From assembly GCF_000187995.2 (NCBI RefSeq), contig NZ_AEUW02000001.1:1302001-1366000 (forward strand): a stretch of 64,000 bases of DNA, given 5' to 3'. The translations under genes were made by a program, and so were the position numbers. The notes below the pieces were generated by a model that was given only the letters and a program-made list of their open reading frames with translations, was not told where the DNA came from and did not search any database. Every line of letters starts with the position of its first letter. Position 1 is the first letter of the stretch. This document shows, piece by piece, positions 54,552 to 63,196 of the stretch. Origin of the DNA: Streptococcus macacae NCTC 11558 (GTDB lineage Bacteria; Bacillota; Bacilli; Lactobacillales; Streptococcaceae).

Positions 54552-55806
54552 ACTTATTTTCCTTCACCAATTTTTTGTAAGCCCTAATCGCCTTACCAAC
54601 TCTTTGAAAACTGCTGCTGCCATCTTTAGCATAGTGGCCATTTTTGTTAAAATAGCTATCTTCCCAACGCAGCTGACGATTAGAGAACCTTGATTGTTTC
54701 ACTTTATTCGGCGCTTTAAAAATAGCCTGATACTTCTGTAAAAATGTTCGGCGAAATTTGGGATCATGCAAACGCACAGGATAAATATCTAAATAGCGGT
54801 GCTGGCTGTTATTTTCATTAGCATAGTTAAAACTAGCACCATTAATCACACCATTTTCAGTTGTCACTTCAGGATCCAAGACATTGACAAAATGGCCTGA
54901 TTCATTAAGGATAAATTCACTATAGAAATTCATAACAATTTTAAAATTAACCTGATCCTTGCCATCAGGATAATACTTCATTTTATTCATTAGTGAATCG
55001 CTAAAAACAGCAACTTTGTTGTGCAGGCGGGAGGATTCTCCAAAATTATAATTATAATAATAGTCAGATTTATCAACACCGATTTTTTCGAAAAAATTAT
55101 TGGTTTCATCCATATCTTTCATGTAATGAGCTAGAGCTTGGGCATCTGTCATACCTGTTTTTCGATAAGTATGGCGCACCCATTGTGCTTGCTGGGCAGA
55201 AATGACATAACGCAGCTGATGCACTCTTTGCTCTAAATCACCTGCCCGGGCTAAGCTTCGATCTGGAAAGGCGCGCTGAACAGCTTCTGCCAGTAACTTC
55301 CAAAAGTCATCATTAGGTTCTATATCATTTGAAAAATGGCTGATGAGTCTAGCAGACTCTTTTTTGCTGACTGATATTTCCTTAGGCATACCTGCCGTAT
55401 TGACCGCGATTTTGAGCTGTCTCTTTGCAGCAGACCGGGTTTTTGATTTCCCTTCAATTTCCCACATTTTTTGAAAATCTGAGCTGCCTAAAACTTTGAT
55501 GGTCTTAAAACGTTTGTCAAAAACAGCTGCAATCTGAGAAGCCCTTATCGTAGCAGACGGCCTTTTCAAGAAAATACTTTGAATGGCTTGATTGCTCCAG
55601 CCGAGTTTTTGTAAATCACCTATTTCTGTTTGCAGCTGCTGACGTATGCTTGCTTTCTCTGCTGCTGATAGGTTTTGCTTTAGTCGGTTCACATAAGTTT
55701 CTAAATCCTGATAGGGCTTTTTTTCAACGACATTAGCTGCTGGCTGCCGCAAAAGCAGTCCAAAACAGAGGAAAATACTCCAAAATACCATCCTAGATTT
55801 CTTCAT
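54526..55806 (-). CDS. Secreted protein, DUF3114-like
   Basis: A 426-residue protein: N-terminal signal-like segment (KKSRMVFWSIFLCFGLLL), helical N-terminal half, and a C-terminal domain with GASFNYANENNSQHRYLDIYPV and HDPKFRRTFLQKY that I associate, from memory, with DUF3114 of streptococci. Transport outside the membrane is inferred. It forms a two-gene unit with 53949. Role unknown. Confidence 0.6.
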   Translation of the reverse strand: MKKSRMVFWSIFLCFGLLLRQPAANVVEKKPYQDLETYVNRLKQNLSAAEKASIRQQLQTEIGDLQKLGWSNQAIQSIFLKRPSATIRASQIAAVFDKRFKTIKVLGSSDFQKMWEIEGKSKTRSAAKRQLKIAVNTAGMPKEISVSKKESARLISHFSNDIEPNDDFWKLLAEAVQRAFPDRSLARAGDLEQRVHQLRYVISAQQAQWVRHTYRKTGMTDAQALAHYMKDMDETNNFFEKIGVDKSDYYYNYNFGESSRLHNKVAVFSDSLMNKMKYYPDGKDQVNFKIVMNFYSEFILNESGHFVNVLDPEVTTENGVINGASFNYANENNSQHRYLDIYPVRLHDPKFRRTFLQKYQAIFKAPNKVKQSRFSNRQLRWEDSYFNKNGHYAKDGSSSFQRVGKAIRAYKKLVKENKYDKKNEKN

Positions 55807-56183
55807 AAAATGATTGTAACAAAAAGGACACCATAAAAAAAGCTGCTGCCTTTAAAATGAATCCCACCAATAAAGCTGTAAGCTAACCCGTTATTTATTT
55901 CCAGTTTGCAAATTCTACCAATTGAACTCGACTGATCTTAACAACTTTGACAATGAAGAGACTGACTATAAAGAGAGTTCTATCGCCAAGTATTCGATCG
56001 TTTTTCATAATAGCTGAGATCAAATCAAGCACCGCAATGATCTTATCAAAGGGCGAAGTCTTCTAGAATGAAGCAAGAGAGCAAAGAGATAAGCTTGACA
56101 TTGAGAAAAGACGCTTGTAGAATTATATTTAGAAACAGTCAATAACTATTTATAATATATAATAAAGAGAGAGGACTTTCTCT
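55807..56183. other. blaI-like gene upstream region
   Basis: It holds the promoter at 56095-56123. The remaining 280 bp have fragments of reading frame but no gene I can support. Confidence 0.45.
56095..56123 (+). promoter_or_regulatory. Promoter of the BlaI-like operon
   Basis: TTGACA (56095-56100), 17 nt, TAGAAT (56118-56123). The spacer end reads AAAGACGCTTGTAGAATT, nearly the same as AAAGACAAGTGTAGAATT in the 58207 promoter. TGTAGA is half of a BlaI-type TACA/TGTA dyad. Confidence 0.6.
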
Positions 56184-56552
56184 ATGAGCCAAAAAAGATT
56201 ACCCGATACTGAATTTCTTGTAATGAAAGCTGTGTGGCAATGTCCAGAACTCCCTGTAAGCACACATGATATTATGAAACATTTGCCAAATGATAGGGGC
56301 TGGAAGCCTCAAACCGTTTTAACCTTACTAAAACGTCTGGCAGATAAAGGCTTTTTAGAAAGCGAACGTAAAGGAAAAGAACGCTTTTATACACCTATTA
56401 TCAGCGAAGCCGATTATCTAGCTATAGAAACAGATAACTTTATGAAACGCTATAAGGGAAATTCCATTAGTTCCTTAGTCCGTACTTTTTTCACCTCCAA
56501 TGATGTTTCAGCTGAAGAGCTGGAAGAGTTACGTCATTTGCTTGAGGAGTGA
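56184..56552 (+). CDS. BlaI/MecI-family repressor
   Basis: A 122-residue winged-helix repressor: EFLVMKAVWQ, then the recognition region PQTVLTLLKRLADKGFLESERKGKERFYTP and a C-terminal dimerisation helix. Members bind TACA-N2-TGTA dyads and are cleaved through a BlaR1/MecR1 partner. It overlaps the next gene's ribosome site. Beta-lactam resistance is not implied; no beta-lactamase lies nearby. Confidence 0.9.
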   Translation: MSQKRLPDTEFLVMKAVWQCPELPVSTHDIMKHLPNDRGWKPQTVLTLLKRLADKGFLESERKGKERFYTPIISEADYLAIETDNFMKRYKGNSISSLVRTFFTSNDVSAEELEELRHLLEE

Positions 56553-56557
56553 TTTCT

Positions 56558-57856
56558 ATGATAATTTCCATTTTTTTATCCTTAGTAACAACAAGTATTA
56601 CTATCTCTTTTTTAATGGTTTTGTTCGCCTTTATCTCACGAGCCTTTCCACGGCTGATGTCGTCTAGAACGCGTTATTCGATTTGGATCCTTATCCTTTT
56701 ATGCCTCTTACTGCCTATTAGACCTTTGCTGGGAAATGTCTTTTTTACCTTAACCTTACCGCGCATTACTCAACACACGACAGCCATAAATACCGTTGCA
56801 GCATCCGTCACGAAAGCAAGTCAAGCAGACAAGAGCTTACCAGCAGCTCAAATGCTGCTTTATGCTTTCTTCCTGCTTTGGTTATTAGGCAGTCTCCTTT
56901 TTCTTATACGCCATGCTGTTCAATACTTCAAACTCCGCCGCTTGATCCAAAGAACCGGTCAAAAAATAACAGACAGGCAAATTTTACAGCGTTTTGAAGA
57001 CCTTATGGACTGCATGCAGATCAAAAATAAACAGATACAGCTCATCCGCTGTGCTTTTATTAAAAGTCCCATGCTTACAGGTTTGCGCCGGCCTGTCATC
57101 CTACTTCCCAACCAAGAATTTTCTGACCAGCAAATGGAAATCGTCTTAGAACATGAATTAACCCATTATCAGCACCGTGACCTTTTCATTAATTTACTAA
57201 TGATTCTTACAGCCAGTCTGCATTGGTTCAACCCCATCATAAGGTTTGCTAATCGTGTTATTCAGGAAGAAGGAGAGATTCTTTGCGATGAGTCTGTTCT
57301 ACGCGGAAAAAACTTAAATTACCGCCGCTTTTATGGAAAGACTATTCTCAGTCTTATTGAAAACGGTGAACCTAAATCGATTGCCTTATCTACTTGTTTC
57401 TTTGAATCTAAAATGAATCTACAGCATCGCCTAATAGCCATTTTAGATATCCACAATCCCATGAAGCGATTATCCTATCTAACCCTTATGGCTTCCATTT
57501 TTATTATACTTTTTTCTAATTCTGTTTTTGCTTTTGCAACAAGCATTGAGAAAGACCCTGTCCCGCACAGAACAGCTCAGCATCATAAAATAGTTAATAA
57601 AAAGCAAGATACCACTTCCTCTTCTCATAGCAGCAAGCCCCAAAATACCAAAAACAAACAAACCCCGCCGGCTACTTCAAACGCTAGCACTGCAGCTGCT
57701 CCTCCTCCTAGATCAGAAGCTCCTCAGCCGACAGCTCCGCCAGCAACAAATCCCGCTACTGGAGCCGTTACTAATCCCTCATATAAATCAAATCCTTCTA
57801 AGGAGGCTGATGATGAAAATGAGGCTGATGAACAAGAAGACAATAATGATGATTAA
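56558..57856 (+). CDS. BlaR1/MecR1-like M56 metalloprotease without sensor domain
   Basis: A 432-residue membrane protease: about four helices, zinc site EHELTHYQHRD at about residue 200, and a further helix near 325. After it comes a low-complexity tail rich in S, T, P, A and K ending in acidic DDENEADEQEDNNDD, instead of the penicillin-binding sensor of BlaR1. Start 56558 has GAGGAG 8 nt upstream. It probably cleaves or signals to the adjacent repressor in response to an unknown cue. Confidence 0.87.
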   Translation: MIISIFLSLVTTSITISFLMVLFAFISRAFPRLMSSRTRYSIWILILLCLLLPIRPLLGNVFFTLTLPRITQHTTAINTVAASVTKASQADKSLPAAQMLLYAFFLLWLLGSLLFLIRHAVQYFKLRRLIQRTGQKITDRQILQRFEDLMDCMQIKNKQIQLIRCAFIKSPMLTGLRRPVILLPNQEFSDQQMEIVLEHELTHYQHRDLFINLLMILTASLHWFNPIIRFANRVIQEEGEILCDESVLRGKNLNYRRFYGKTILSLIENGEPKSIALSTCFFESKMNLQHRLIAILDIHNPMKRLSYLTLMASIFIILFSNSVFAFATSIEKDPVPHRTAQHHKIVNKKQDTTSSSHSSKPQNTKNKQTPPATSNASTAAAPPPRSEAPQPTAPPATNPATGAVTNPSYKSNPSKEADDENEADEQEDNNDD

Positions 57857-58206
57857 AAATCCCAATAAACATAAAGAGAGGCAGACTGTTACTCCTATAG
57901 CAAAGTTTGCCTCTCTTTTTATTTGTGCCGCAAATATCCAAGTTTCATCTGCTTTTAATTATGATAATCAGTTTAAAAATGTTACTGTTCTTTAAAAATT
58001 CAAACATAGACATTGACAGTTATTAAAGACAAGTGTAGAATTTTAATAAAGATGTTATCTACATTTGTAGAAGAACATCTGGTACTTAACTTGCATGGCA
58101 AACAAAACCTCTCCTTTCATTTATCCCCTCATAACCCTAAATTAGAGAAAGTTTGCCGTGCATTTAAGTATTTCATTAAAAGAGAAAAATAGAAAGAAGG
58201 GCAATT
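57857..58206. other. Intergenic: promoter and operator of the VTC operon
   Basis: It contains the promoter at 58013-58041 and the dyad at 58050-58080. A weak hairpin AAAGAGAGGCAGACT / GCCTCTCTTT (57871-57920) may end the M56 gene. No gene. Confidence 0.6.
58013..58080 (+). promoter_or_regulatory. VTC operon promoter with BlaI-like operators
   Basis: TTGACA (58013-58018), 17 nt, TAGAAT (58036-58041). TCTACATTTGTAGA (58058-58071) is a perfect 14-bp palindrome containing TACA-TT-TGTA, the BlaI/MecI core; flanking AGATGTT and AACATCT extend it. GACAAGTGTA overlapping the -10 is a second, one-mismatch site. Positions suit repression by the nearby BlaI-like protein. Confidence 0.65.
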
Positions 58207-58971
58207 ATGGCGGCAAAATCCATTCAAAAAGAATTCCAAAGAAGAGAAATTAAATATCTCATTAAACCTGAAATCTGTGAGCAACTGCAAAAAGAATTCA
58301 TGGAGTATCTAGTCCCTGATAAGTTCTCTCATTCGGTTATCACTAATATCTATTTTGACAGCCCTAACTTTCAAATTATTAAAGACTCCATCAACCATCT
58401 CCATGGCAACGAAAAAATCAGGATGCGCACTTACGACCCCAATCCTTCCCTCACCAGCCAAGTCTTTTTAGAAATCAAAAAAAAAGAGCATAGGGGCGAG
58501 CAGGAGATAGGTTATAAATTTCGGCTGACTTCTAATCCTATGTCCATTTGCAACTATGTTCAATACGGTATAGCAGATGATAATATTAAACAAGATGACA
58601 GAGTAAATAATGAACTGGCTGTCTTACGGCAGCGTTATCAAAAACTGCTTCCAAAAATGTTTATCCATTACAAACGTTTTTCACTAAAAGGGATTCAAGA
58701 TCCTAAAGTTAGAGTCACCTTTGATCGTGATATTGTTTATCGTAAAGAAGAGGTCAATTTAACCTCTGGATTGGAAGGAAACCCACTTTTACAGGACGGC
58801 AAAATGATTATGGAAGTTAAAGTAAAAAATGACCTTCCTCTATGGATGGAAAAAATCTTCAATAAATATCATCTAGTCCCACAGCCCTTTTCAAAGTATA
58901 CAACTGCTTATTTAAAAGCTTATGGATTAACACCTGAAGCTATTAGAGAGGAGACTATCTCCAATGCTTAG
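58207..58971 (+). CDS. VTC-domain (polyphosphate polymerase) protein
   Basis: A 254-residue protein with a VTC tunnel domain: RREIKYLI, TNIYFDSPNFQ, KIRMRTYD, FLEIKKK, HYKRFSL, MIMEVKVKND supply the Lys/Arg/Glu strands that line the tunnel. VTC enzymes make polyphosphate from ATP; bacterial forms pair with DUF4956 membrane proteins, as here. It overlaps the next gene by 8 nt. GAAGGG lies before the ATG. Confidence 0.87.
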   Translation: MAAKSIQKEFQRREIKYLIKPEICEQLQKEFMEYLVPDKFSHSVITNIYFDSPNFQIIKDSINHLHGNEKIRMRTYDPNPSLTSQVFLEIKKKEHRGEQEIGYKFRLTSNPMSICNYVQYGIADDNIKQDDRVNNELAVLRQRYQKLLPKMFIHYKRFSLKGIQDPKVRVTFDRDIVYRKEEVNLTSGLEGNPLLQDGKMIMEVKVKNDLPLWMEKIFNKYHLVPQPFSKYTTAYLKAYGLTPEAIREETISNA

Positions 58972-59653
58972 TCAACTATTTAAAAGTGTCTTCTCAAACC
59001 GTAGTATCAGCATTAACCCTGATATGTTTATTTTATCTCTAATCATCAGTCTTCTCCTAGGTTTATTGCTAGCCAAAGCTTACAAATATAAAACGATCTA
59101 TACAAAAGAATTTATCATTACTCTGGCAACTCTGCCTGTCCTTATTTCTATCATTATTTTTCTGGTTAACGGCAGCTTAGGAACCAGTGTTGCTGTTGCA
59201 GGAACCTTTGGTTTGATCCGCTTTCGCTCTGCTGCTGGCGGAGCTAAAGAAATCCTTTATGTCTTTTTCGCTACAGCTATTGGCATTGCAACAGGTATGG
59301 GATTTTTAGTCTTGGCTATTCTGTTTACCCTTGTTTTGCTGCTAGTGCTATGGCTGTATGAAAATTCAGCTTTTGTTCAGGTCAGCACAAGCAGACGCCA
59401 GGCGACTATTACGGTTCCCAACAATCACACAGACTATACACCTATTTTAGAGAAGATTTTAGACAGAAACTGCCGAGAAGCTAATCTCAGATTCATCCAA
59501 AACAATAATAAAGACAGCAAGATCCAGATGGATTATGACTTAGAACTTAGACCTCATATCAGCGATACAGGGCTTATCCATGATATCACCGCCTATGATC
59601 CCGATATTGAAATTTCTTTGGACACTAGTGCCAAAAAGAAGAAGATTTTATAG
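58964..59653 (+). CDS. DUF4956 membrane protein
   Basis: A 229-residue protein: three to four helices (about 23-40, 52-70, 74-95, 107-135) with GTFGLIRFRSAAGGAKEILY, then a soluble C-terminal domain (ITVPNNHTDYTPILEK). It is the usual partner of VTC proteins in Gram-positive bacteria and may help polyphosphate translocation or sensing. Overlap with the VTC gene indicates coupling. Confidence 0.85.
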   Translation: MLSQLFKSVFSNRSISINPDMFILSLIISLLLGLLLAKAYKYKTIYTKEFIITLATLPVLISIIIFLVNGSLGTSVAVAGTFGLIRFRSAAGGAKEILYVFFATAIGIATGMGFLVLAILFTLVLLLVLWLYENSAFVQVSTSRRQATITVPNNHTDYTPILEKILDRNCREANLRFIQNNNKDSKIQMDYDLELRPHISDTGLIHDITAYDPDIEISLDTSAKKKKIL

Positions 59654-59738
59654 AAAATCCATTAACAAATCGCCAAACATTTATAGCCAGCACAGCCCAT
59701 TTTCATAAATGTTTAGGGATTGATAAGGAAAAAGATTT

Positions 59739-59798
59739 AAAAGCCCTGTATCTTAAAGTTAGCTACACAAAATCTAACAGTAAGTTACAGGGCTTTTT
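59739..59798. terminator. Bidirectional terminator
   Basis: A 24-bp nearly perfect stem (AAAAGCCCTGTA... with ...TACAGGGCTTTTT, 59739-59762 and 59774-59798) ends both the DUF4956 operon and nusG. Confidence 0.85.
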
Positions 59799-59803
59799 AG
59801 TTG

Positions 59804-60343
59804 CTATAGTTCTGCAATCTGATATAATTCCAGCTCAGCCTGTGTTTCTGAACCAAACATATTGATCATAATTTTAACTTTATTATTTTCAATTTCAACG
59901 ACACGTCCTTCTTGTCCCATAAAGGCACCGTCAATAATCTGAACAACATCGCCTTCTTTGATATTAGTATCAATAATATCAACAGTTTGCCCCATCGAAA
60001 GAAGAATAGAACGGATTTCTTCCTCAAGAAGCGGAGTTGGTTTTGAACGGTTCCCATGGGAACCAACAAACCCAGTGACGTTTGGTGTATTACGCACTAC
60101 AAACCAGGCTTCATCGGTCATAACCATTTCAACCAGCACATATCCAGGAAAACGATTTTCCTCAACTTCTTTTGTTTTACCATTTTTCTCAACATTTACC
60201 GTCTGAGTCGGAATTTCCACACGTAAAATATTATCCAGCATATTATAAGTCTGAGCTCGCTGCAAAAGATTTTCCTTAACTTTATTTTCATAGCCCGAGT
60301 ACGTCTGGAGAACAAACCAACCTTTATCAAATGAATCTAACAT
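59804..60343 (-). CDS. nusG: Transcription elongation/antitermination factor NusG
   Basis: A 179-residue NusG: NGN domain (GWFVLQTYSGYENKVK, NRFPGYVLVEM, VRNTPNVTGFVG) and C-terminal KOW domain (VQIIDGAFMGQEGRVVEI). The start at 60343 is set by AAAGGAAAA; the long N-terminal extension to 60457 is not coding. It lies downstream of secE. Confidence 0.95.
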   Translation of the reverse strand: MLDSFDKGWFVLQTYSGYENKVKENLLQRAQTYNMLDNILRVEIPTQTVNVEKNGKTKEVEENRFPGYVLVEMVMTDEAWFVVRNTPNVTGFVGSHGNRSKPTPLLEEEIRSILLSMGQTVDIIDTNIKEGDVVQIIDGAFMGQEGRVVEIENNKVKIMINMFGSETQAELELYQIAEL

Positions 60344-60493
60344 AATTTTTCCTTTCACTATAAAAAAGCCTAAGCGGCTTTTGGACTTTTCAAAGTTATT
60401 ATAACATAAAAATAACAAAAGCAATAATTTTATTTTAATGAAAAAAAGCAAGGGCAAACTTGATAGAGCAGTTTTACCCTTGCCTTCTTTCTA

Positions 60494-60670
60494 TTAAAAA
60501 CGTGCTAATAATTCAGCCAAGCCTAAACTCAACAGTCTATCAAAGATAAAAATAACGACCGTAAAAAAAGCTGAGTATTCAAGGATGGAAATAAAATCAT
60601 GCCAAGCTTGCTTGCGTGTAGGCCATGTTGTATTTTTCAAAACTGAAAAAACACCTGCAATAAATTTCAT
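60494..60670 (-). CDS. secE: Preprotein translocase subunit SecE
   Basis: A 58-residue SecE: amphipathic helix with KNTTWPTRKQAWHDF, then a single membrane helix (SAFFTVVIFIFDRLLSLGLAEL). It clamps SecY in the translocon. GAGAAAG precedes the ATG; rpmG is 12 nt upstream. Confidence 0.93.
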   Translation of the reverse strand: MKFIAGVFSVLKNTTWPTRKQAWHDFISILEYSAFFTVVIFIFDRLLSLGLAELLARF

Positions 60671-60681
60671 TACTTTCTCTC

Positions 60682-60834
60682 CTAACGTGTTTCCTTATGT
60701 AAAGTATACTTTTTACAATGTTTGCAATATTTATTAACAGCCAGCCTATTAGGTTTTGGGCTGCTGCTTACTCCAATAGAATAATTGCGAGACCCGCATT
60801 CTGAACAAGCCAGGCTTGCTTTTTTTTGTGCCAT
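60682..60834 (-). CDS. rpmG: Ribosomal protein L33
   Basis: A 50-residue L33 with zinc ribbon CSEC...CKHC, C-terminal [10 protein letters not shown]. Streptococci have more than one rpmG copy; this is the secE-linked, zinc-binding type. GGGAGGC lies before the ATG. Confidence 0.93.
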   Translation of the reverse strand: MAQKKASLACSECGSRNYSIGVSSSPKPNRLAVNKYCKHCKKYTLHKETR

Positions 60835-60885
60835 AATGCCTCCCATAGCTTTTTTATTTTATCACGCTTTTATGATTCTTGCAAA

Positions 60886-63153
60886 TCATCTAAAATAGCG
60901 AACCACGCCATCCCAAAACTTCTTAGCTTTGTCAACAATATTTGAGTCATCCACTTTATTTCTAATCGAATCGGTTGCTTTTTTAGCTTTCTCTTTAACG
61001 CTGTCAATAATACTTTGCGAATCTGAATTTGTCTCATTTGACTTATCATCAGGGTCATAAGCAGATCCAATACCGTCTCGTAAGTAGGCATTTTTCACTT
61101 TGAATGAAGTCCCCTTTGTATAAGGAAGAATATAGCTGGCCTGTGTACTAAAAATATTAGAAGCCGTTCCTGAGCTGGAATCATTCAAATAGTGATTCTG
61201 ATCTGTTTTATTAAAGCCTAGCCACTGACTAATGACAACATCAGGAGTATAGCCAATAACCCACTGATCGCTTGAAAGATTAGGATTAAAATCAGTTTCT
61301 GTCGTTCCTGTTTTACCAGCTAAAGTATAACCGTAGACATTGGCATTTACACCTGTTCCATTAGAAAAGGTACCCATCATCATACTAGTCATTTTATCCG
61401 CAACAGATTTGCTGATAACACGCTTATCTTTTGCTGTAAATTTTTTAAGAATCTTGCCGCTGGCTGTTTCAATACGTGTGATAAGGTGAGCCGTCGGCAT
61501 GACCCCATCATTAGCAAAAGTAGCATAAGCACGAGCCATCTCAAGCGGATTTGTTGTGACTCCCCCGCCTAAAGCAACTCCAAGCTCTCTTTTAGCAGAA
61601 TCCATATTTAGACCAAACTGCTTCCCATATGTAAAGGCCTTGTTAATCCCAAGCTTATCCAAAGTATAGACAGCAGGAACGTTATAAGAATTGGCTAAAG
61701 CTTGGTACATGGGAATATCTTCCGTTTCAATTCCACCGTAATTGCTTGGTTTATAGCCGTCAAAATCTCTCGTTTTATTTGGCAAGGTCTCATTCATAGA
61801 CCAGCCAGAAGCAATAGCTGGTGTATAAACAGCCAATGGTTTAATGGTAGAGCCTGGGCTTCGTTTAGACTGAGTTGCATAGTTATAACTTCTAAAGGTA
61901 ACATCTTTAGTGCTGTTCACTCGGCCAACTAAACCTCTGACTCCGCCAGTTTTAGGATCAAGTGCTACACTAGCTGCCTGAGCTGTTGTATTGTCAGAAG
62001 GCGATGTCGGAAAGAGTCCTGTTTGATCAAAAGTCTGCTGGATACCATATTGATAATTTTGATCTAATTCTGTATAAATTTTATAGCCATTATTAACAAT
62101 ATCTTTTTCACTAATCCCATAAACAGAACTAGCCTCACTGATAACGGCATCAAAATAAGAGGGATACTTGTAATCATCTGTTTTAGCTTCATAAGTATCA
62201 TTGATCCGATTAGCCATACCAACACTTTTAGCACTGTCTGCCTGTTTTTGTGAAATTTTACCAGCTGCTACCATGTTTTGAAGAACGGTATCACGGCGGT
62301 TGGTGGCGTTTTGAGTAGAATAAAGCGGATTGTAAACTCCTGGTCCCTTAAGCATGCCAGCGAGAGTAGCTGCTTCATCCAGCGTTAGCTGACTGGCCGA
62401 AGTCCCAAAATATTTCTGACTAGCATCCTCAACTCCCCAGACACCATTCCCAAAATAAGCATTATTGAGATACATTGTCAGTATCTCTTTTTTACTGTAT
62501 TTCTTGGTCAATTCAAGTGCTAAGAAAAATTCGCGTGCCTTTCTTTTAATGGTTTGATCCTGCGTCAAAAAAGCATTCTTAGCAAGCTGCTGGGTGATCG
62601 TTGAGCCTCCTCCAGAGATTCCAAAAGTCGCCACTGCCAGAAGCATCCGTTTATAGTTAATCCCGCTGTTCTTATAGAAACTTCTATCTTCTGTAGCAAT
62701 CACTGCATTTTCTAAATCATCTGAAATAGCATCCAGCTCAACATAAGTCCCTTTTTGTCCATAAAGCGAGCCTGCCTGATGTTCATTTTTATCATAAATG
62801 ACAGTCGTTGCCTTAAGGGCTTGTTTCAAGTCAGCGACATTGGTTGTTTTAGCGAGGTAAAAAAGATAAGAACCTACTAAAAGAACAAAAATTCCCACAG
62901 CAATCAAAAGAATTTTACCAACATTATATCGGCGCCAATACCTACGGATAAAGCCATTTCGGGAGAGCCCCACTTTATTGAGCAGCAGATGAAACTTTCC
63001 AGCAGGCTCCTCATCATGTCTTCTATGATAAAGATGGCTTGAAGTATCTTTTTCTTGGCTATCTCTATTTTCTAAATCGCTTTTTTCTTCAGTACTTTCT
63101 TTTTTATCTGTATTTGGAAAAAACTTCTTTTTTAATAATTCAAAAATACTCAT
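60886..63153 (-). CDS. pbp2a: Penicillin-binding protein 2A (class A)
   Basis: A 755-residue bifunctional PBP. A polar cytoplasmic N-terminus (1-80), one membrane helix (about 81-103), glycosyltransferase domain with Glu in ATEDRSFYKN and GGSTITQQLAKN, then transpeptidase domain with SPGSTIKP (SxxK), NSYNVP (SxN) and KTGTT. It polymerises and cross-links peptidoglycan. The rpmG-secE-nusG neighbourhood is that of PBP2a. An extended -10 lies 6 nt before the ATG. Confidence 0.93.
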   Translation of the reverse strand: MSIFELLKKKFFPNTDKKESTEEKSDLENRDSQEKDTSSHLYHRRHDEEPAGKFHLLLNKVGLSRNGFIRRYWRRYNVGKILLIAVGIFVLLVGSYLFYLAKTTNVADLKQALKATTVIYDKNEHQAGSLYGQKGTYVELDAISDDLENAVIATEDRSFYKNSGINYKRMLLAVATFGISGGGSTITQQLAKNAFLTQDQTIKRKAREFFLALELTKKYSKKEILTMYLNNAYFGNGVWGVEDASQKYFGTSASQLTLDEAATLAGMLKGPGVYNPLYSTQNATNRRDTVLQNMVAAGKISQKQADSAKSVGMANRINDTYEAKTDDYKYPSYFDAVISEASSVYGISEKDIVNNGYKIYTELDQNYQYGIQQTFDQTGLFPTSPSDNTTAQAASVALDPKTGGVRGLVGRVNSTKDVTFRSYNYATQSKRSPGSTIKPLAVYTPAIASGWSMNETLPNKTRDFDGYKPSNYGGIETEDIPMYQALANSYNVPAVYTLDKLGINKAFTYGKQFGLNMDSAKRELGVALGGGVTTNPLEMARAYATFANDGVMPTAHLITRIETASGKILKKFTAKDKRVISKSVADKMTSMMMGTFSNGTGVNANVYGYTLAGKTGTTETDFNPNLSSDQWVIGYTPDVVISQWLGFNKTDQNHYLNDSSSGTASNIFSTQASYILPYTKGTSFKVKNAYLRDGIGSAYDPDDKSNETNSDSQSIIDSVKEKAKKATDSIRNKVDDSNIVDKAKKFWDGVVRYFR

Positions 63154-63159
63154 AGCCCT

Positions 63160-63190
63160 ATTATATCAATTTTAAGGAAAATGATATAAT
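63160..63190. promoter_or_regulatory. Symmetric divergent promoters of pbp2a and the RluD-like gene
   Basis: ATTATATCA (63160-63168) and TGATATAAT (63182-63190) form a 9-bp inverted repeat with a 13-nt spacer. Each arm is an extended -10 for one gene and ends 6 nt before its ATG. The two polymerases would compete for the same site. Confidence 0.6.
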
Positions 63191-63196
63191 AAAACC

